Positions 33,087 to 41,137 of a stretch of DNA of 41,137 nucleotides are shown here, piece after piece. The translations under genes were made by a program, and so were the position numbers. The notes below the pieces were generated by a model. The model worked only from the letters and a program-made list of their open reading frames with translations, was not told the origin of the DNA and ran no database searches. Numbering within the stretch: the stretch's first letter is position 1; each line of letters opens with the position of its first letter. The DNA comes from Paracoccaceae bacterium (GTDB lineage Bacteria; Pseudomonadota; Alphaproteobacteria; Rhodobacterales; Rhodobacteraceae), in assembly GCA_028875855.1 (NCBI GenBank), contig JAGWVA010000035.1, forward strand, positions 1 to 41,137, read 5' to 3'.

Positions 33087-35334
33087 CACCCTTCCCTTCG
33101 CGACCCGCTTCGGGTCGAACGCCGGTCAGCCTGTCTCGCGCCGCGACGGCGTGGCCAAGGTCACCGGCACCGCCACCTTCGCCGCCGACAACCATCCCGA
33201 GGGGATGCTGCACGCGGTCTATGTCCCCGCCACCATCGCGCGGGGCCGCGTGACCCATCTCGACGTGGCCGCCGCCAGGGCGCATCCCGGCGTGGTCGAG
33301 GTCATCACACCCGCCAACCGGCCCCTGCTGGAAGGCGACCCGGAAGCCAAGCACTTCATGTTCGCCTTCCGCTTCGAGGCGCTACAGGACGACACGGTGC
33401 GCTATGCCAACCAGCCCATCGCGCTTGTGCTGGCCGAGACGCTGGAGGCCGCAACCGAAGGCGCGCGCCTTCTCGACCCGCGCTATGAGGCCGAGTCCCC
33501 CCGCGTGGGTCTGGACGGGAACACCCCCTACACCGTGGAGGTCGGTGCCTTCGGTCGCCGCGGCCAGACGGTGCATGGCGACGTGGCGGCCGGTCACGCG
33601 GCGGCGGTGCAGTCGCTTGACGTGACCTACGAGACGCCCGCGCAATATCACAATGCGATGGAAACCCATGCCGTCGTGGCGCAGTGGCAGGGCGATCAGG
33701 TCACGCTCGACATGCCGAACCAGGCCATCGTGATGTCGCGCGGGGCCTATGGCTATTACTTCGGCATCCCGGCCGAGAACGTCCTGATCCGCAGCCCCTA
33801 CCTTGGCGGCGGCTTCGGATCGAAGGCGATCCCGAACGGGCCGACCGTGCTGGCGATCCTTGCCGCCCGGATGACGGGGCGCCCGGTCAAGCTGATGCTG
33901 CGGCGCGATCAGATGTTCGGCCCCGTCGGCCATCGCGGTGCGACCCGCCAGCGCCTTCGGATCGGCATCGACGCCGAGGGCCGGATGACCGTGCTGGATC
34001 ACGAGTCGCTGGCCACGACCTCGACCTTCGACGATTTCGTGGAAAGCGCCGCCAATGCCTCGCAGGGTCTCTATGCGGCCGGGGCGCTGCGATCGGCCCA
34101 TTCCGGGGTGCGCGTCGATACCGGCACCCCCGGGCCGATGCGCGCGCCGGGCGAGGCGTCGGGCTCTGCCGCGCTGGAATGCGCGATGGACGAGATGGCG
34201 GAAAGGGCGGGCCTCGACCCGCTCGAGTTCCGGCTGCGAAACTATGCCGAGACCGAGCCCGGCACCGGCCTGCCCTATTCGTCGAAGGCTCTGCGCGAGT
34301 GCTACCTGCGCGGGGCGGAACGCTTCGGATGGGCCAAGCGCCCGCTGCAACCGCGCCAGATGCGCGACGAGGACGGGATGCTGGTCGGCTGGGGCATGGG
34401 CACGGCGCTGTTCCACGCGCCGATGTTCCAGGCCCAGGCCCGCGCAGTGCTGCGCCCGGATGGCACCGGGCTTGTCGAAACCGCCGCCGCCGACATGGGT
34501 CAGGGCGCATGGACCGCGCTGGCGCAGATCGCTGCCGACAGCCTCGGTCTGCCGCTGGACAAGGTGGAATTCCGTTCCGGTTCCTCGGACCTGCCCGATG
34601 GCGGGGTCGCGGGCGGCTCGGGGCACACCGCGACGGCGGGCGGCGCGCTGCATGCGGCGGGCCGCGACGCCATCGACCGGCTGGCCCAGATCGCCACCGC
34701 CGATCCGGCCTCGCCGCTCTTCGGGGCGGGCAACAAGGGTGTGACCGCGCGCGACGGGCGTCTTTTCGTCACCGACGACGACAGCCGCAGCGAAAGCTAT
34801 GCCGAGATCATCGCCCGCGCCGGCGGGTCCGAGGTCATCGGCACAGGAAGCGCCGCCCGCCCGCCGGAACAGGCCGCGAAACACGCGATGTATTCCCACG
34901 GCGCCGTCTTCGCCGAGGTGAAGGTGGACCCCGACCTTTACCAGATGCGCGTGACCCGCCTTGTGGGCGCCTTCGCCGCGGGCCGGATCATCAACCCCAA
35001 GCTGGCGGAAAGCCAGCTGATGGGCGGCATGATCTGGGGCATCTCCTTCGCGCTGCATGAAGAGGCGCGCTTCGACGCCCGCACCGGCCGAATCATGAAC
35101 GCGGATTTCGCGGGCTATCACATCCCGGTCAATGCCGATGTCTCGGGCCTCGAGGTGATCACGGTGCATGAGGACGACCCCCATGTGAACGCGCTTGGCA
35201 TCAAGGGGGTGGGCGAGATCGGCATCGTGGGCACCGTGGGCGCCATCGGCAACGCGATCTGGCACGCGACCGGCCACCGCATCCGCCGCTTCCCGATCCG
35301 GATCGAGGATCTTCTGCGGGCCGAGCGGGGCTAG
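33079..35334 (+). CDS. Aldehyde oxidase family molybdopterin-binding catalytic subunit (PaoC-like)
   Basis: This 751-residue catalytic subunit has the molybdenum cofactor motif LGGGFGSKA and the catalytic Glu in GVGEIG (about residue 713). With the two genes before it, it forms a PaoABC-type oxidase that turns aldehydes, especially aromatic ones, into acids. CGGAGG precedes the ATG at 33079. No PaoD/XdhC-type chaperone follows. The nearby ben genes suggest an aromatic acid product such as benzoate. Substrate not provable from sequence. Confidence 0.9.
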   Translation: MPDTLPFATRFGSNAGQPVSRRDGVAKVTGTATFAADNHPEGMLHAVYVPATIARGRVTHLDVAAARAHPGVVEVITPANRPLLEGDPEAKHFMFAFRFEALQDDTVRYANQPIALVLAETLEAATEGARLLDPRYEAESPRVGLDGNTPYTVEVGAFGRRGQTVHGDVAAGHAAAVQSLDVTYETPAQYHNAMETHAVVAQWQGDQVTLDMPNQAIVMSRGAYGYYFGIPAENVLIRSPYLGGGFGSKAIPNGPTVLAILAARMTGRPVKLMLRRDQMFGPVGHRGATRQRLRIGIDAEGRMTVLDHESLATTSTFDDFVESAANASQGLYAAGALRSAHSGVRVDTGTPGPMRAPGEASGSAALECAMDEMAERAGLDPLEFRLRNYAETEPGTGLPYSSKALRECYLRGAERFGWAKRPLQPRQMRDEDGMLVGWGMGTALFHAPMFQAQARAVLRPDGTGLVETAAADMGQGAWTALAQIAADSLGLPLDKVEFRSGSSDLPDGGVAGGSGHTATAGGALHAAGRDAIDRLAQIATADPASPLFGAGNKGVTARDGRLFVTDDDSRSESYAEIIARAGGSEVIGTGSAARPPEQAAKHAMYSHGAVFAEVKVDPDLYQMRVTRLVGAFAAGRIINPKLAESQLMGGMIWGISFALHEEARFDARTGRIMNADFAGYHIPVNADVSGLEVITVHEDDPHVNALGIKGVGEIGIVGTVGAIGNAIWHATGHRIRRFPIRIEDLLRAERG

Positions 35335-35380
35335 CCATGGGCTGCCCCGTTCGTTCCCCGGCACCGGAACAGCCGTCGGA

Positions 35381-35536
35381 TCAGAGCGGCGGCAGGCAGT
35401 TCCCCGACAGATCGTGAACGGGATCGTTTGGCGAACAGGGCTGGCCCGAAAGCGGGTATGTTCCGCGCTCCGGGCTTTCGCATCCGGACAGCGTCAGGAC
35501 GCCGAGCACGATCAGCAGCAGGGCGAACACTCTCAT
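35381..35536 (-). CDS. Small lipoprotein (51 residues)
   Basis: MRVFALLLIVLGVLTLSGCE has a signal peptide with the lipobox LSGC (Cys19), then a short mature part with two more Cys (GQPCSPNDPV and GNCLPPL). AAGGAGGCAAC in front of the ATG is an excellent ribosome-binding site. It stands alone, 220 bases downstream of pcaD. Function unknown. Confidence 0.7.
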   Translation of the reverse strand: MRVFALLLIVLGVLTLSGCESPERGTYPLSGQPCSPNDPVHDLSGNCLPPL

Positions 35537-35580
35537 GTTGCCTCCTTGGGTTCGAAGCGCTGGCGTCGCGTCCTGCCTGC

Positions 35581-35603
35581 GACGGCCTCGGGTTGGGGCC
35601 GTC
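35581..35603. terminator. Possible terminator hairpin
   Basis: GACGGCC (35581-35587) and GGCCGTC (35597-35603) form a 7-bp stem followed on the plus strand by TTTC. It may end transcription from the aldehyde oxidase operon or from the ben operon. A weaker GGAACC/GGTTCC repeat lies at 35628-35652. The rest of the 35537-35756 region shows no gene. Confidence 0.35.
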
Positions 35604-35756
35604 TTTCAGGCGCTGCGTCGCCTTCCCGGAACCAAGCGTAATCGCCGGTTCCCGGGGGGCATTGACGCCGCTCAAAGCCCTGAAACGTCGGGGCTGCGGG
35701 ACGGGTGCTTGGTGCGGCAACCCGGGTCTGGGGCGACGGCAAGACCGGCGGAAGCG

Positions 35757-36536
35757 TCAGGCAAGAAATGCCATCACGTGATCGCTGAATTCCGGCGCGG
35801 CTTCGACGTTCACGATGTGGCGGCCCGGCAAGGTCACATGCCGCCCGTCGCGCACGGTGCGGGCAAGGGAGTCGAGGTGATCTGGGGGGCAGACCGCGTC
35901 CTCGGCACCCGAGAGTGCAAGCACGGGCCGGGCGATGCGGGCGATGTCCCCGCGCAGGTCGGCACCCGCAAGGGCGGCGCAGCAGCCGGCGTAGCCCATC
36001 GGCGGGGTCGCGGCGAAGGTCCCGATGATCCGGTCCACGACCTCGGGTGCAGCCGCGCGGAAGCCGGGCGAAAACCAGCGGTCGGCGGTAGCCTCGGCCA
36101 TCGCGGGAAGCCCGTCGGCCTGCACGGCCCGGACCCGGTCCTGCCAGCCCGCCTCGGTCCCGATCCGGGGGGCGGTGGCGCAGAAGATCATGCGGTCGAA
36201 CCGTTCCGCAGCGTGCAGGCCAAGCCATTGCCCGGTCAGCCCACCGATCGACAGGCCGCAGAAATGCGCGCGCGCGATCCCGAGGGCGTCGAGCAGGGCT
36301 ATGACGTCCCGTCCAAGATCGGCGAGCACATAGGGCCCCGGCGGGACCGACGACCGCCCATGGCCGCGCCGGTCATAGCGCAGCAGCCGGAACCTGCGCC
36401 CCAGCGGTTCGACCTGCGCATCCCACATGTGCAGATCGGTGCCGAGCGAGTTGCAGAACACAAGCCACGGTGCCGTGCTGTCCTGCCCATCCACGCGGTA
36501 CTGCAAGCGGTGCGTGCCAAGATCGAGGACGGGCAT
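35757..36536 (-). CDS. pcaD: 3-oxoadipate enol-lactonase
   Basis: PcaD (259 residues) is an alpha/beta hydrolase that opens 3-oxoadipate enol-lactone to 3-oxoadipate, after the catechol and protocatechuate branches join. The nucleophile Ser is in CGLSIGGLTGQW, the acid in LSGAEDAVCPPDHL, and the His in LPGRHIVNVE; LRYDRRGHGRSS is typical. The ATG at 36536 has AAGGGAACC upstream, 17 bases after benD. It is the last gene of the cat-ben operon. catB, catC and pcaIJ are not in the window. Confidence 0.88.
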   Translation of the reverse strand: MPVLDLGTHRLQYRVDGQDSTAPWLVFCNSLGTDLHMWDAQVEPLGRRFRLLRYDRRGHGRSSVPPGPYVLADLGRDVIALLDALGIARAHFCGLSIGGLTGQWLGLHAAERFDRMIFCATAPRIGTEAGWQDRVRAVQADGLPAMAEATADRWFSPGFRAAAPEVVDRIIGTFAATPPMGYAGCCAALAGADLRGDIARIARPVLALSGAEDAVCPPDHLDSLARTVRDGRHVTLPGRHIVNVEAAPEFSDHVMAFLA

Positions 36537-36553
36537 CGCGGTTCCCTTCAGGT

Positions 36554-37336
36554 TCAGCCGAGGTCGCCGCCCGCGACGGGCAGAACGTCCCCGGTGATGT
36601 AGGAGGCCTCGTCGGAGGCCAGAAACAGGATCGGGGCGACCTGTTCCTCGATGGTGCCGTAGCGCTTCATCAGCGAAGTATCCTTCACCTGCGCCACGAC
36701 CTCGGCCATCCATGCCTTCTCGGCCTCGGTATCGCCTTCGGCGTTTCGCGGGATGCGGCGGGGCGGGGCTTCGGTGCCTCCGGGGGCGGTGGCGACGACG
36801 CGGATGTTGCGCCCGGCAAGTTCCATCGCCAGCGATTGCGTGATGCCGTTCACCCCGCCCTTGGCGGCGGAATAGGGCACGCGATGGATGCCGCGCGTCG
36901 CGTTCGACGAGACATTGACGATGGTCCCGCCGTTCCGGGCGAAGAGATGCGGCAGCACGGCGTGGCAGCAATAGAGCGTCGGCATCAGCGAACGACGGAT
37001 TTCGGCGTCGATCTGCGCGGGCTCGAACTCGGCGAAGGGGCGCATCCGGATGGCGCCGCCGACGTTGTTGATCAGGATGTCGATACCCCCGAAGCGCTGT
37101 GCGGCAAAGTCCATCGCGGCCTGCGCGCCGTCCCAGGTCTCGAGGTCTGCCGCAAAGGCCGCAGCCTCGCCGCCCTGCGCCTCGGCGGCGACATCGGCGA
37201 CGAAATCCGCCCGGTCCACCAGCAGGACGCGACCGCCCTCCCGTGCCGCCCGAAGGGCGACCGCGCGGCCGATGCCCTGCGCGGCGCCGGTGACGACCAG
37301 CACCTTCCCGGCAAACCTGTCTGGAAAGTAGGCCAT
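36554..37336 (-). CDS. benD: 1,6-dihydroxycyclohexa-2,4-diene-1-carboxylate dehydrogenase
   Basis: BenD (260 residues) is a short-chain dehydrogenase that oxidises and decarboxylates the benzoate cis-diol to catechol. The cofactor motif is TGAAQGIGRA, the segment NNVGGAIRMRPF is typical of BenD, and the catalytic pair is in VPYSAAKGGVNG. The start at 37336 lies two bases after the benC stop; the longer open frame upstream belongs to benC DNA. Confidence 0.9.
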   Translation of the reverse strand: MAYFPDRFAGKVLVVTGAAQGIGRAVALRAAREGGRVLLVDRADFVADVAAEAQGGEAAAFAADLETWDGAQAAMDFAAQRFGGIDILINNVGGAIRMRPFAEFEPAQIDAEIRRSLMPTLYCCHAVLPHLFARNGGTIVNVSSNATRGIHRVPYSAAKGGVNGITQSLAMELAGRNIRVVATAPGGTEAPPRRIPRNAEGDTEAEKAWMAEVVAQVKDTSLMKRYGTIEEQVAPILFLASDEASYITGDVLPVAGGDLG

Positions 37337-37338
37337 GG

Positions 37339-38367
37339 TCAGGCGACCTCGCGCATGGAGGGGGCGTTGGGGGTGAATTTCTCGTAATGGAAGCTGGCCG
37401 GCGTGATGCCCGCGTCTTCGAAATGGCGCCGCACGGCGTCCACCATGGGCGGCGGGCCGCACAGATAGACATCGGCCGCACCGTTCAGATCGTCAGGCAT
37501 GTGCTGCGTCACCCAGCCCTTGCGCGGATGGGACGACGCCGCATCCGCCACCACGGTGGCAAAGCTGAAGTTCGCAAGCCGCGCGGCATAGGATTCGAGC
37601 GCATCCACCAGCACGAGATCAAGATCGCGGGTCACGCCATAGACAAGACGGATCTGCTGGGTGCTGCCCGCCTGTGCAAGCACTTCGAGCATCGACAGGA
37701 ACGGGGCAAGACCGGTGCCGCCCGCCAGAAACAGCAGCGGCCGGGTCACGTCGCGCAGGTAGAAGCTGCCCATCGGGCCGGTCAGCGACAGGCTGTCCCC
37801 CGGCTGCGCGTCGGCAAGCCAGCCGCTCATCGCGCCCCCGGGGATCGTCTTGATCAGAAAGCTGATGCGCTGCGCGCCCGGTTCGGAGCTGAAGGAATAG
37901 GACCGGGTCAGGCTGGTGCCGGGCACGTCGATGTTGACATATTGCCCCGGCAGGAAGGCGGGCGGGATCGCGTCCGGGGCCACGGCAAGGTCAAGGACAA
38001 CCGCCGCGTCGTTATGGGGCGCGATCCGGGTCACGGTCGCCTCGAAGCGCTGTTGTGCGGTCTTGCAGGCGCTTGCGGTCGTGGGCACGGCGATGACGCA
38101 ATCGCTCGAGGGCACCATCTGGCAGGTCAGCACCATCCCGTTCGCGGCCTCGTCCGCTGTCAGGGCGTCATCGATGAAATCGTCTCCCAGATCGTAGCGG
38201 CCCGCCTCGGCGCGGCACTTGCAGGTGCCGCAGACCCCGTCCGAACAATCCATGGGCAGGTTGATCTTGTGACGATAGGCGGCGTCGAGCACCTTCTCGT
38301 CATCCCGGCAATCGATGATCCGGGTGACACCGTCTTCGAAATTCAGGGCGATGGTGTAGCTTGGCAT
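37339..38367 (-). CDS. benC: Benzoate 1,2-dioxygenase electron transfer component
   Basis: BenC (342 residues) joins an N-terminal plant-type [2Fe-2S] ferredoxin (LPMDCSDGVCGTCKCRAEAG and MVLTCQM) to an FAD domain (LTRSYSFSSEPG) and an NAD-binding domain (FLAGGTGLAPFLSM). It passes electrons from NADH to the BenAB oxygenase. It follows benB after a 55-base gap that holds two hairpins. Confidence 0.92.
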   Translation of the reverse strand: MPSYTIALNFEDGVTRIIDCRDDEKVLDAAYRHKINLPMDCSDGVCGTCKCRAEAGRYDLGDDFIDDALTADEAANGMVLTCQMVPSSDCVIAVPTTASACKTAQQRFEATVTRIAPHNDAAVVLDLAVAPDAIPPAFLPGQYVNIDVPGTSLTRSYSFSSEPGAQRISFLIKTIPGGAMSGWLADAQPGDSLSLTGPMGSFYLRDVTRPLLFLAGGTGLAPFLSMLEVLAQAGSTQQIRLVYGVTRDLDLVLVDALESYAARLANFSFATVVADAASSHPRKGWVTQHMPDDLNGAADVYLCGPPPMVDAVRRHFEDAGITPASFHYEKFTPNAPSMREVA

Positions 38368-38383
38368 GATGGGTCCTCCTCGA

Positions 38384-38423
38384 CGGGGGCGTCCCCCGGG
38401 GGATGCGGGCGCGCGGCCCGCAT
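38384..38423 (-). other. Two hairpins between benB and benC
   Basis: CGGGGG-CGT-CCCCCG (38384-38398) and ATGCGGGC-GCGCG-GCCCGCAT (38403-38423) are perfect inverted repeats with 6- and 8-bp stems; the second touches the benB stop codon. They may set different stability of the benAB and benCD parts of the message. Confidence 0.5.
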
Positions 38424-38911
38424 CAGATGTGGTAGACGTCGATCACCTGGCGGATGTAGTCGTTCTTCAGGACGATCTTCTTGGACCCGATCCGCAGCCC
38501 CTCGGCGGTCTCGCGCAGGGTCACGAAGATCGTGCCGAAGAAGGTGTCCGTCACCTTGTAGCGGTGGTTCAGCGTGACGAAGTTGTAGCGCAGGTCCACC
38601 TCGGTCGTGCGATCCGCGAGGATCTCGACGTTGCTGATCATGTGGCTGGTGCGCGGCTCCGGGGTCGAGGCGCCCGACCGTTCGGTCTTGATGCGGAAGA
38701 CCCGGTCCTCGAGCCCGTCGCGGCTGGGGTAGTAGATCAGCGAAAGCTGCGACTGCGGGTCTTCGGTCAGCCTGTCGTCATCGTCCCAGCAGGGCATCCA
38801 GTAGGTGACATCGGCCGCGTAGCAGGTCAGCCATTCGTCCCATTCCCGGTCGTCCAGCAGACGGGCCTCGCGATACAGGAAATCGCAGGCCATTTGGTAA
38901 GTGATGCTCAT
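38423..38911 (-). CDS. benB: Benzoate 1,2-dioxygenase small (beta) subunit
   Basis: BenB (162 residues) is the structural beta subunit of the ring-hydroxylating dioxygenase; [40 protein letters not shown] and [11 protein letters not shown] are typical. Its ATG overlaps the benA stop (ATGA), so alpha and beta subunits are coupled in translation. Confidence 0.92.
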   Translation of the reverse strand: MSITYQMACDFLYREARLLDDREWDEWLTCYAADVTYWMPCWDDDDRLTEDPQSQLSLIYYPSRDGLEDRVFRIKTERSGASTPEPRTSHMISNVEILADRTTEVDLRYNFVTLNHRYKVTDTFFGTIFVTLRETAEGLRIGSKKIVLKNDYIRQVIDVYHI

Positions 38912-40272
38912 GCCGGAACCCCTTCTGCGTCCATTTCAGCGGCGAGTGCCTCGCGCATGACCTTGGCCCAATAGGCGTGCTGGCGGACGAAGAGCCCCTC
39001 GTCCTCGCTGCGTTCGCCCGACAGAAGCGGCGTCATGCCCATGCGGCGTGCATTTTCGTCCGGGCCGTCGATCCAGAGCGGCGCCCCGCGGGACAGGTCG
39101 TTCCACAGCGCCGCCGTGCCGGCATAGCCTTCCTGGCAGGCGCGGAATTCCTCGAGGTCGTCCGATGTGCCCATGCCCGAGACGTTGAAGAAATCCTCAT
39201 ACTGCCGGATGCGCAGGGCGCGGTCGGCGGCGCTTTCGCCCTTGGGTGCGAAGCAGAAGATCGTGACCTCGGTCTTGTCCACGCTGATCGGCCGGACGAC
39301 GCGGATCTGCGTGCTGAACTGGTCCATCAGGAAGACGTTGGGATAAAGGCACAGGTTACGCGTCTGGTTCACGATGAAATCCGCGCGCGCGGCGCCGACG
39401 CGGGCGGCGATCTCGTCCCTTGCGTTGAAGACCGGGCGCACGGCCGGGTTCATCGCGGTGGTCCAGAGCAGGATATGGCCGTTCTCGAAGCCATAGACGC
39501 CCGCGACCGAGCGACTCCAGCCGCTGGCATCGACCGCCTTCGTGCCGGTTTCGCTGCGCCGGCCCATGGTGGCGGAATAGTTCCAGTGGACCGAGCTGAC
39601 GTGGTAGCCGTCGCAGCCGTTCTCCATCTGGAGCTTCCAGTTGCCGTCGTAGATGTAGGAGGAATTCCCGCGCAGCACCTCGAGGCCGTCGGGGGCCTGA
39701 TCCACGATCTGATCGATGATCACCTTCGTCTCGCCCAGGAATTCCTCGAGCGGGGCGACATCCGGGTTCAGGCTGCCGAACAGGAAGCCGCGGTAACTTT
39801 CGAACCGCGCCACGCGGCGCAGGTCGTGCGAGCCGTCGGTATCGAATTGTTCGGGATATTCGGTCGTCTTGGCGTCCTTCACCTTCAACAGCTTGCCCGT
39901 GTTGGAGAAGGTCCAGCCATGGAACGGGCAGGTGAAGCTGCCCTTGTTGCCATGCTTGCGCCGGCACAGCATCGCGCCGCGATGGGCACAGGCGTTGATG
40001 ACGGCGTTCAGCATGCCGGTCTTGTCGCGCGTGATGACCACGGGCTGGCGGCCGATATGCGTGGTGTAATAGTCGTTGACCCCGGGGATCTGGCTCTCAT
40101 GGGCCAGATAGACCCAGTTGCCTTCGAAGATGTGCTTCATCTCCAGTTCGAAGAGGTCGGCATTCGTGAAGATGTCGCGGCGGCAGCGGAAGACGCCGGC
40201 CTCCTTGTCGTCCTGCACGGCGGTTGCCAGCAGGGTCTCTAGATCGCGGGCTTTGTCGATGATGGCGGACAT
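38908..40272 (-). CDS. benA: Benzoate 1,2-dioxygenase large (alpha) subunit
   Basis: BenA (454 residues) holds the Rieske centre and the mononuclear iron. The Rieske ligands are CAH (95-97) and CPFH (115-118), and the iron ligands are in [14 protein letters not shown] (Asp221, His224, His229). It adds O2 to benzoate to give the cis-diol acid. The segment [18 protein letters not shown] is typical of benzoate/toluate dioxygenases. GGGAGAGAAGCC precedes the ATG at 40272. It follows catA by 101 bases. Confidence 0.93.
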   Translation of the reverse strand: MSAIIDKARDLETLLATAVQDDKEAGVFRCRRDIFTNADLFELEMKHIFEGNWVYLAHESQIPGVNDYYTTHIGRQPVVITRDKTGMLNAVINACAHRGAMLCRRKHGNKGSFTCPFHGWTFSNTGKLLKVKDAKTTEYPEQFDTDGSHDLRRVARFESYRGFLFGSLNPDVAPLEEFLGETKVIIDQIVDQAPDGLEVLRGNSSYIYDGNWKLQMENGCDGYHVSSVHWNYSATMGRRSETGTKAVDASGWSRSVAGVYGFENGHILLWTTAMNPAVRPVFNARDEIAARVGAARADFIVNQTRNLCLYPNVFLMDQFSTQIRVVRPISVDKTEVTIFCFAPKGESAADRALRIRQYEDFFNVSGMGTSDDLEEFRACQEGYAGTAALWNDLSRGAPLWIDGPDENARRMGMTPLLSGERSEDEGLFVRQHAYWAKVMREALAAEMDAEGVPA

Positions 40273-40342
40273 GGCTTCTCTCCCGTTCGCGGAATGCCGC
40301 AGTCGGTTGGAACTGGATGGGCTGTTGGGTCTGGGGGAGCGG

Positions 40343-40373
40343 CGACGGCCCCGGGGGCCGCCGCCGGCCGTCG
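40343..40373 (-). other. Hairpin between catA and benA
   Basis: CGACGGCC (40343-40350) and GGCCGTCG (40366-40373) form an 8-bp stem directly after the catA stop, with further pairing possible inside the GC-rich loop. No T-run follows in the direction of transcription, so partial termination or message protection is more likely than full termination. Confidence 0.4.
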
Positions 40374-41137
40374 TCAGGCGGCGGCGCGCTTGCGCAGCTC
40401 GTTCACCTGATTGTCCACGCCGTCGATCAGCGCGGTCAGACGGATGTCGAACTCGATCTCGGCGAAGGGGCCGTTGAGCTTGTTGGCCTGGATGCTTTCC
40501 GCATCCGTCCGCTCGACCACCGAGGGAACCAGCCCGTCGCGGGTCGCATAGGCGAAGTCGTCGTTGATCAGCGGATCGCCTTCGATGTTGATCTGCGTCG
40601 TGAGCTTGCGATGGCCGTCGGCGCTGATGAAGAAGTGGATATGCGCCGGGCGCTTGCCGTGACGGCCAAGCGCGGACAGCAGCGCCTCGGTCGGGCTTCC
40701 CGGCGGGACGCCGTAACCGCTGGGCAGGATGCTCTGGAAGCGATAGCGCCCCTCGGCATCGGCGATGATCGTGCGGCGCATGTTGAAGGGCGCCTGCTTG
40801 CCCGTCGGATCGAAGTGCGAATAGAAGCCGCGCGTGTCGCAGTGCCAGACCTCGACCTTTGCCCCCGGCAGCGGCGCGCCGTCGGCGTCATAGACGGTCC
40901 CGTGCATGATCAACGTCTGGCCGTTGGTGTCGCTGCCGTCGTCGAGACGGGCGAAGCCCTCGCTGACCGGCGCGCCTGCGACATAAAGCGGCCCCTCGAT
41001 GGTGCGCGGCGTCGGGTTCGTGATGCCAAGGGCCGCATCGATCGCGTCGAGCCGTTCGTCGATGAAGTGGTCCAGACCCAGACCGGGAGAGATCAGGCCC
41101 GCCTGCCCCGCCGCGCCGATCTCGTTCAGCCAGGCAA
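40374..41137 (-). CDS. catA: Catechol 1,2-dioxygenase (N terminus outside window)
   Basis: The last 254 residues are present, read on the minus strand from 41135. This intradiol dioxygenase cleaves catechol to cis,cis-muconate. The iron ligand Tyr and His sites are in [26 protein letters not shown] and [10 protein letters not shown]. Comparison with the usual length of about 300-310 suggests that some 50-60 N-terminal residues are missing. The frame has no start codon inside the window that would fit; a TTG at 40913 is internal. catA reads into benA across a hairpin, so cat and ben are probably one operon. Confidence 0.92.
   Translation of the reverse strand, partial: AWLNEIGAAGQAGLISPGLGLDHFIDERLDAIDAALGITNPTPRTIEGPLYVAGAPVSEGFARLDDGSDTNGQTLIMHGTVYDADGAPLPGAKVEVWHCDTRGFYSHFDPTGKQAPFNMRRTIIADAEGRYRFQSILPSGYGVPPGSPTEALLSALGRHGKRPAHIHFFISADGHRKLTTQINIEGDPLINDDFAYATRDGLVPSVVERTDAESIQANKLNGPFAEIEFDIRLTALIDGVDNQVNELRKRAAA

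Noticed and set aside
33382-35364. Long minus-strand frame opposite the molybdenum subunit
   Set aside because: Antisense shadow; the plus-strand protein carries the cofactor and active-site motifs.
1-41137. CRISPR arrays, insertion sequences, tRNA/rRNA genes, prophage
   Set aside because: No regularly spaced repeats, transposase motifs, terminal inverted repeats or RNA gene patterns were noticed by eye.

Overview
The window is very GC-rich DNA with tightly packed operons, ATGA-type start/stop overlaps and clear Shine-Dalgarno sequences. Gene content (aerobic phenylacetate and benzoate degradation, an extra RpoN, a PaoABC-type aldehyde oxidase, peptide-type ABC transport) fits an alphaproteobacterium, most likely Rhodobacterales. 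That placement rests on gene style and content, not on a marker gene.

Left third (about 1-14350): a nearly complete phenylacetyl-CoA pathway. After the tail of a LysR regulator comes a fused enoyl-CoA hydratase/3-hydroxyacyl-CoA dehydrogenase (minus strand). It diverges from paaG-paaI-paaK-paaR (plus strand), and a perfect TetR palindrome lies in the shared promoter region. Convergent to these is a long minus-strand operon: paaX, paaJ, paaA, paaB, paaC, paaD, paaE, an extra PaaA/PaaC-family gene, and paaZ. The paaJ promoter carries a second TetR-type palindrome at the predicted transcription start and an inverted/tandem repeat over the -10/-35 region, so two regulators (PaaR and PaaX) probably act there. 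paaA, the catalytic epoxidase subunit, has an in-frame amber codon at position 249 of 328.

Middle (about 14350-25790): what looks like a self-contained sigma-54 module. It has its own rpoN, a five-gene peptide/nickel-type ABC importer, a C45-type Ntn hydrolase, a sensor-less sigma-54 activator, and an AtuA-family/DUF4387 pair. Well-formed -24/-12 promoters precede both the importer operon and the AtuA operon, each with a GCGTGA-containing site about 110 bp upstream. This is the best candidate here for an undescribed system: import of an amide- or peptide-like compound, deacylation, and further catabolism, driven by a dedicated sigma-54 circuit.

Right third (about 25790-41137): accessory genes followed by aromatic catabolism. 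First come a winged-helix/alpha-beta-hydrolase fusion, a small orphan protein, an MFS transporter, and an NAD(P)-binding epimerase-like protein with a divergent LysR. Then a TetR gene diverges from a three-subunit molybdenum aldehyde oxidase operon; a promoter with an embedded TetR palindrome lies between them. After a tiny lipoprotein comes a minus-strand operon catA-benA-benB-benC-benD-pcaD for benzoate to catechol and ortho-cleavage. The aldehyde oxidase could feed aromatic acids such as benzoate into the ben genes. catA runs off the right edge. No rRNA, tRNA, CRISPR array or insertion sequence was recognised.
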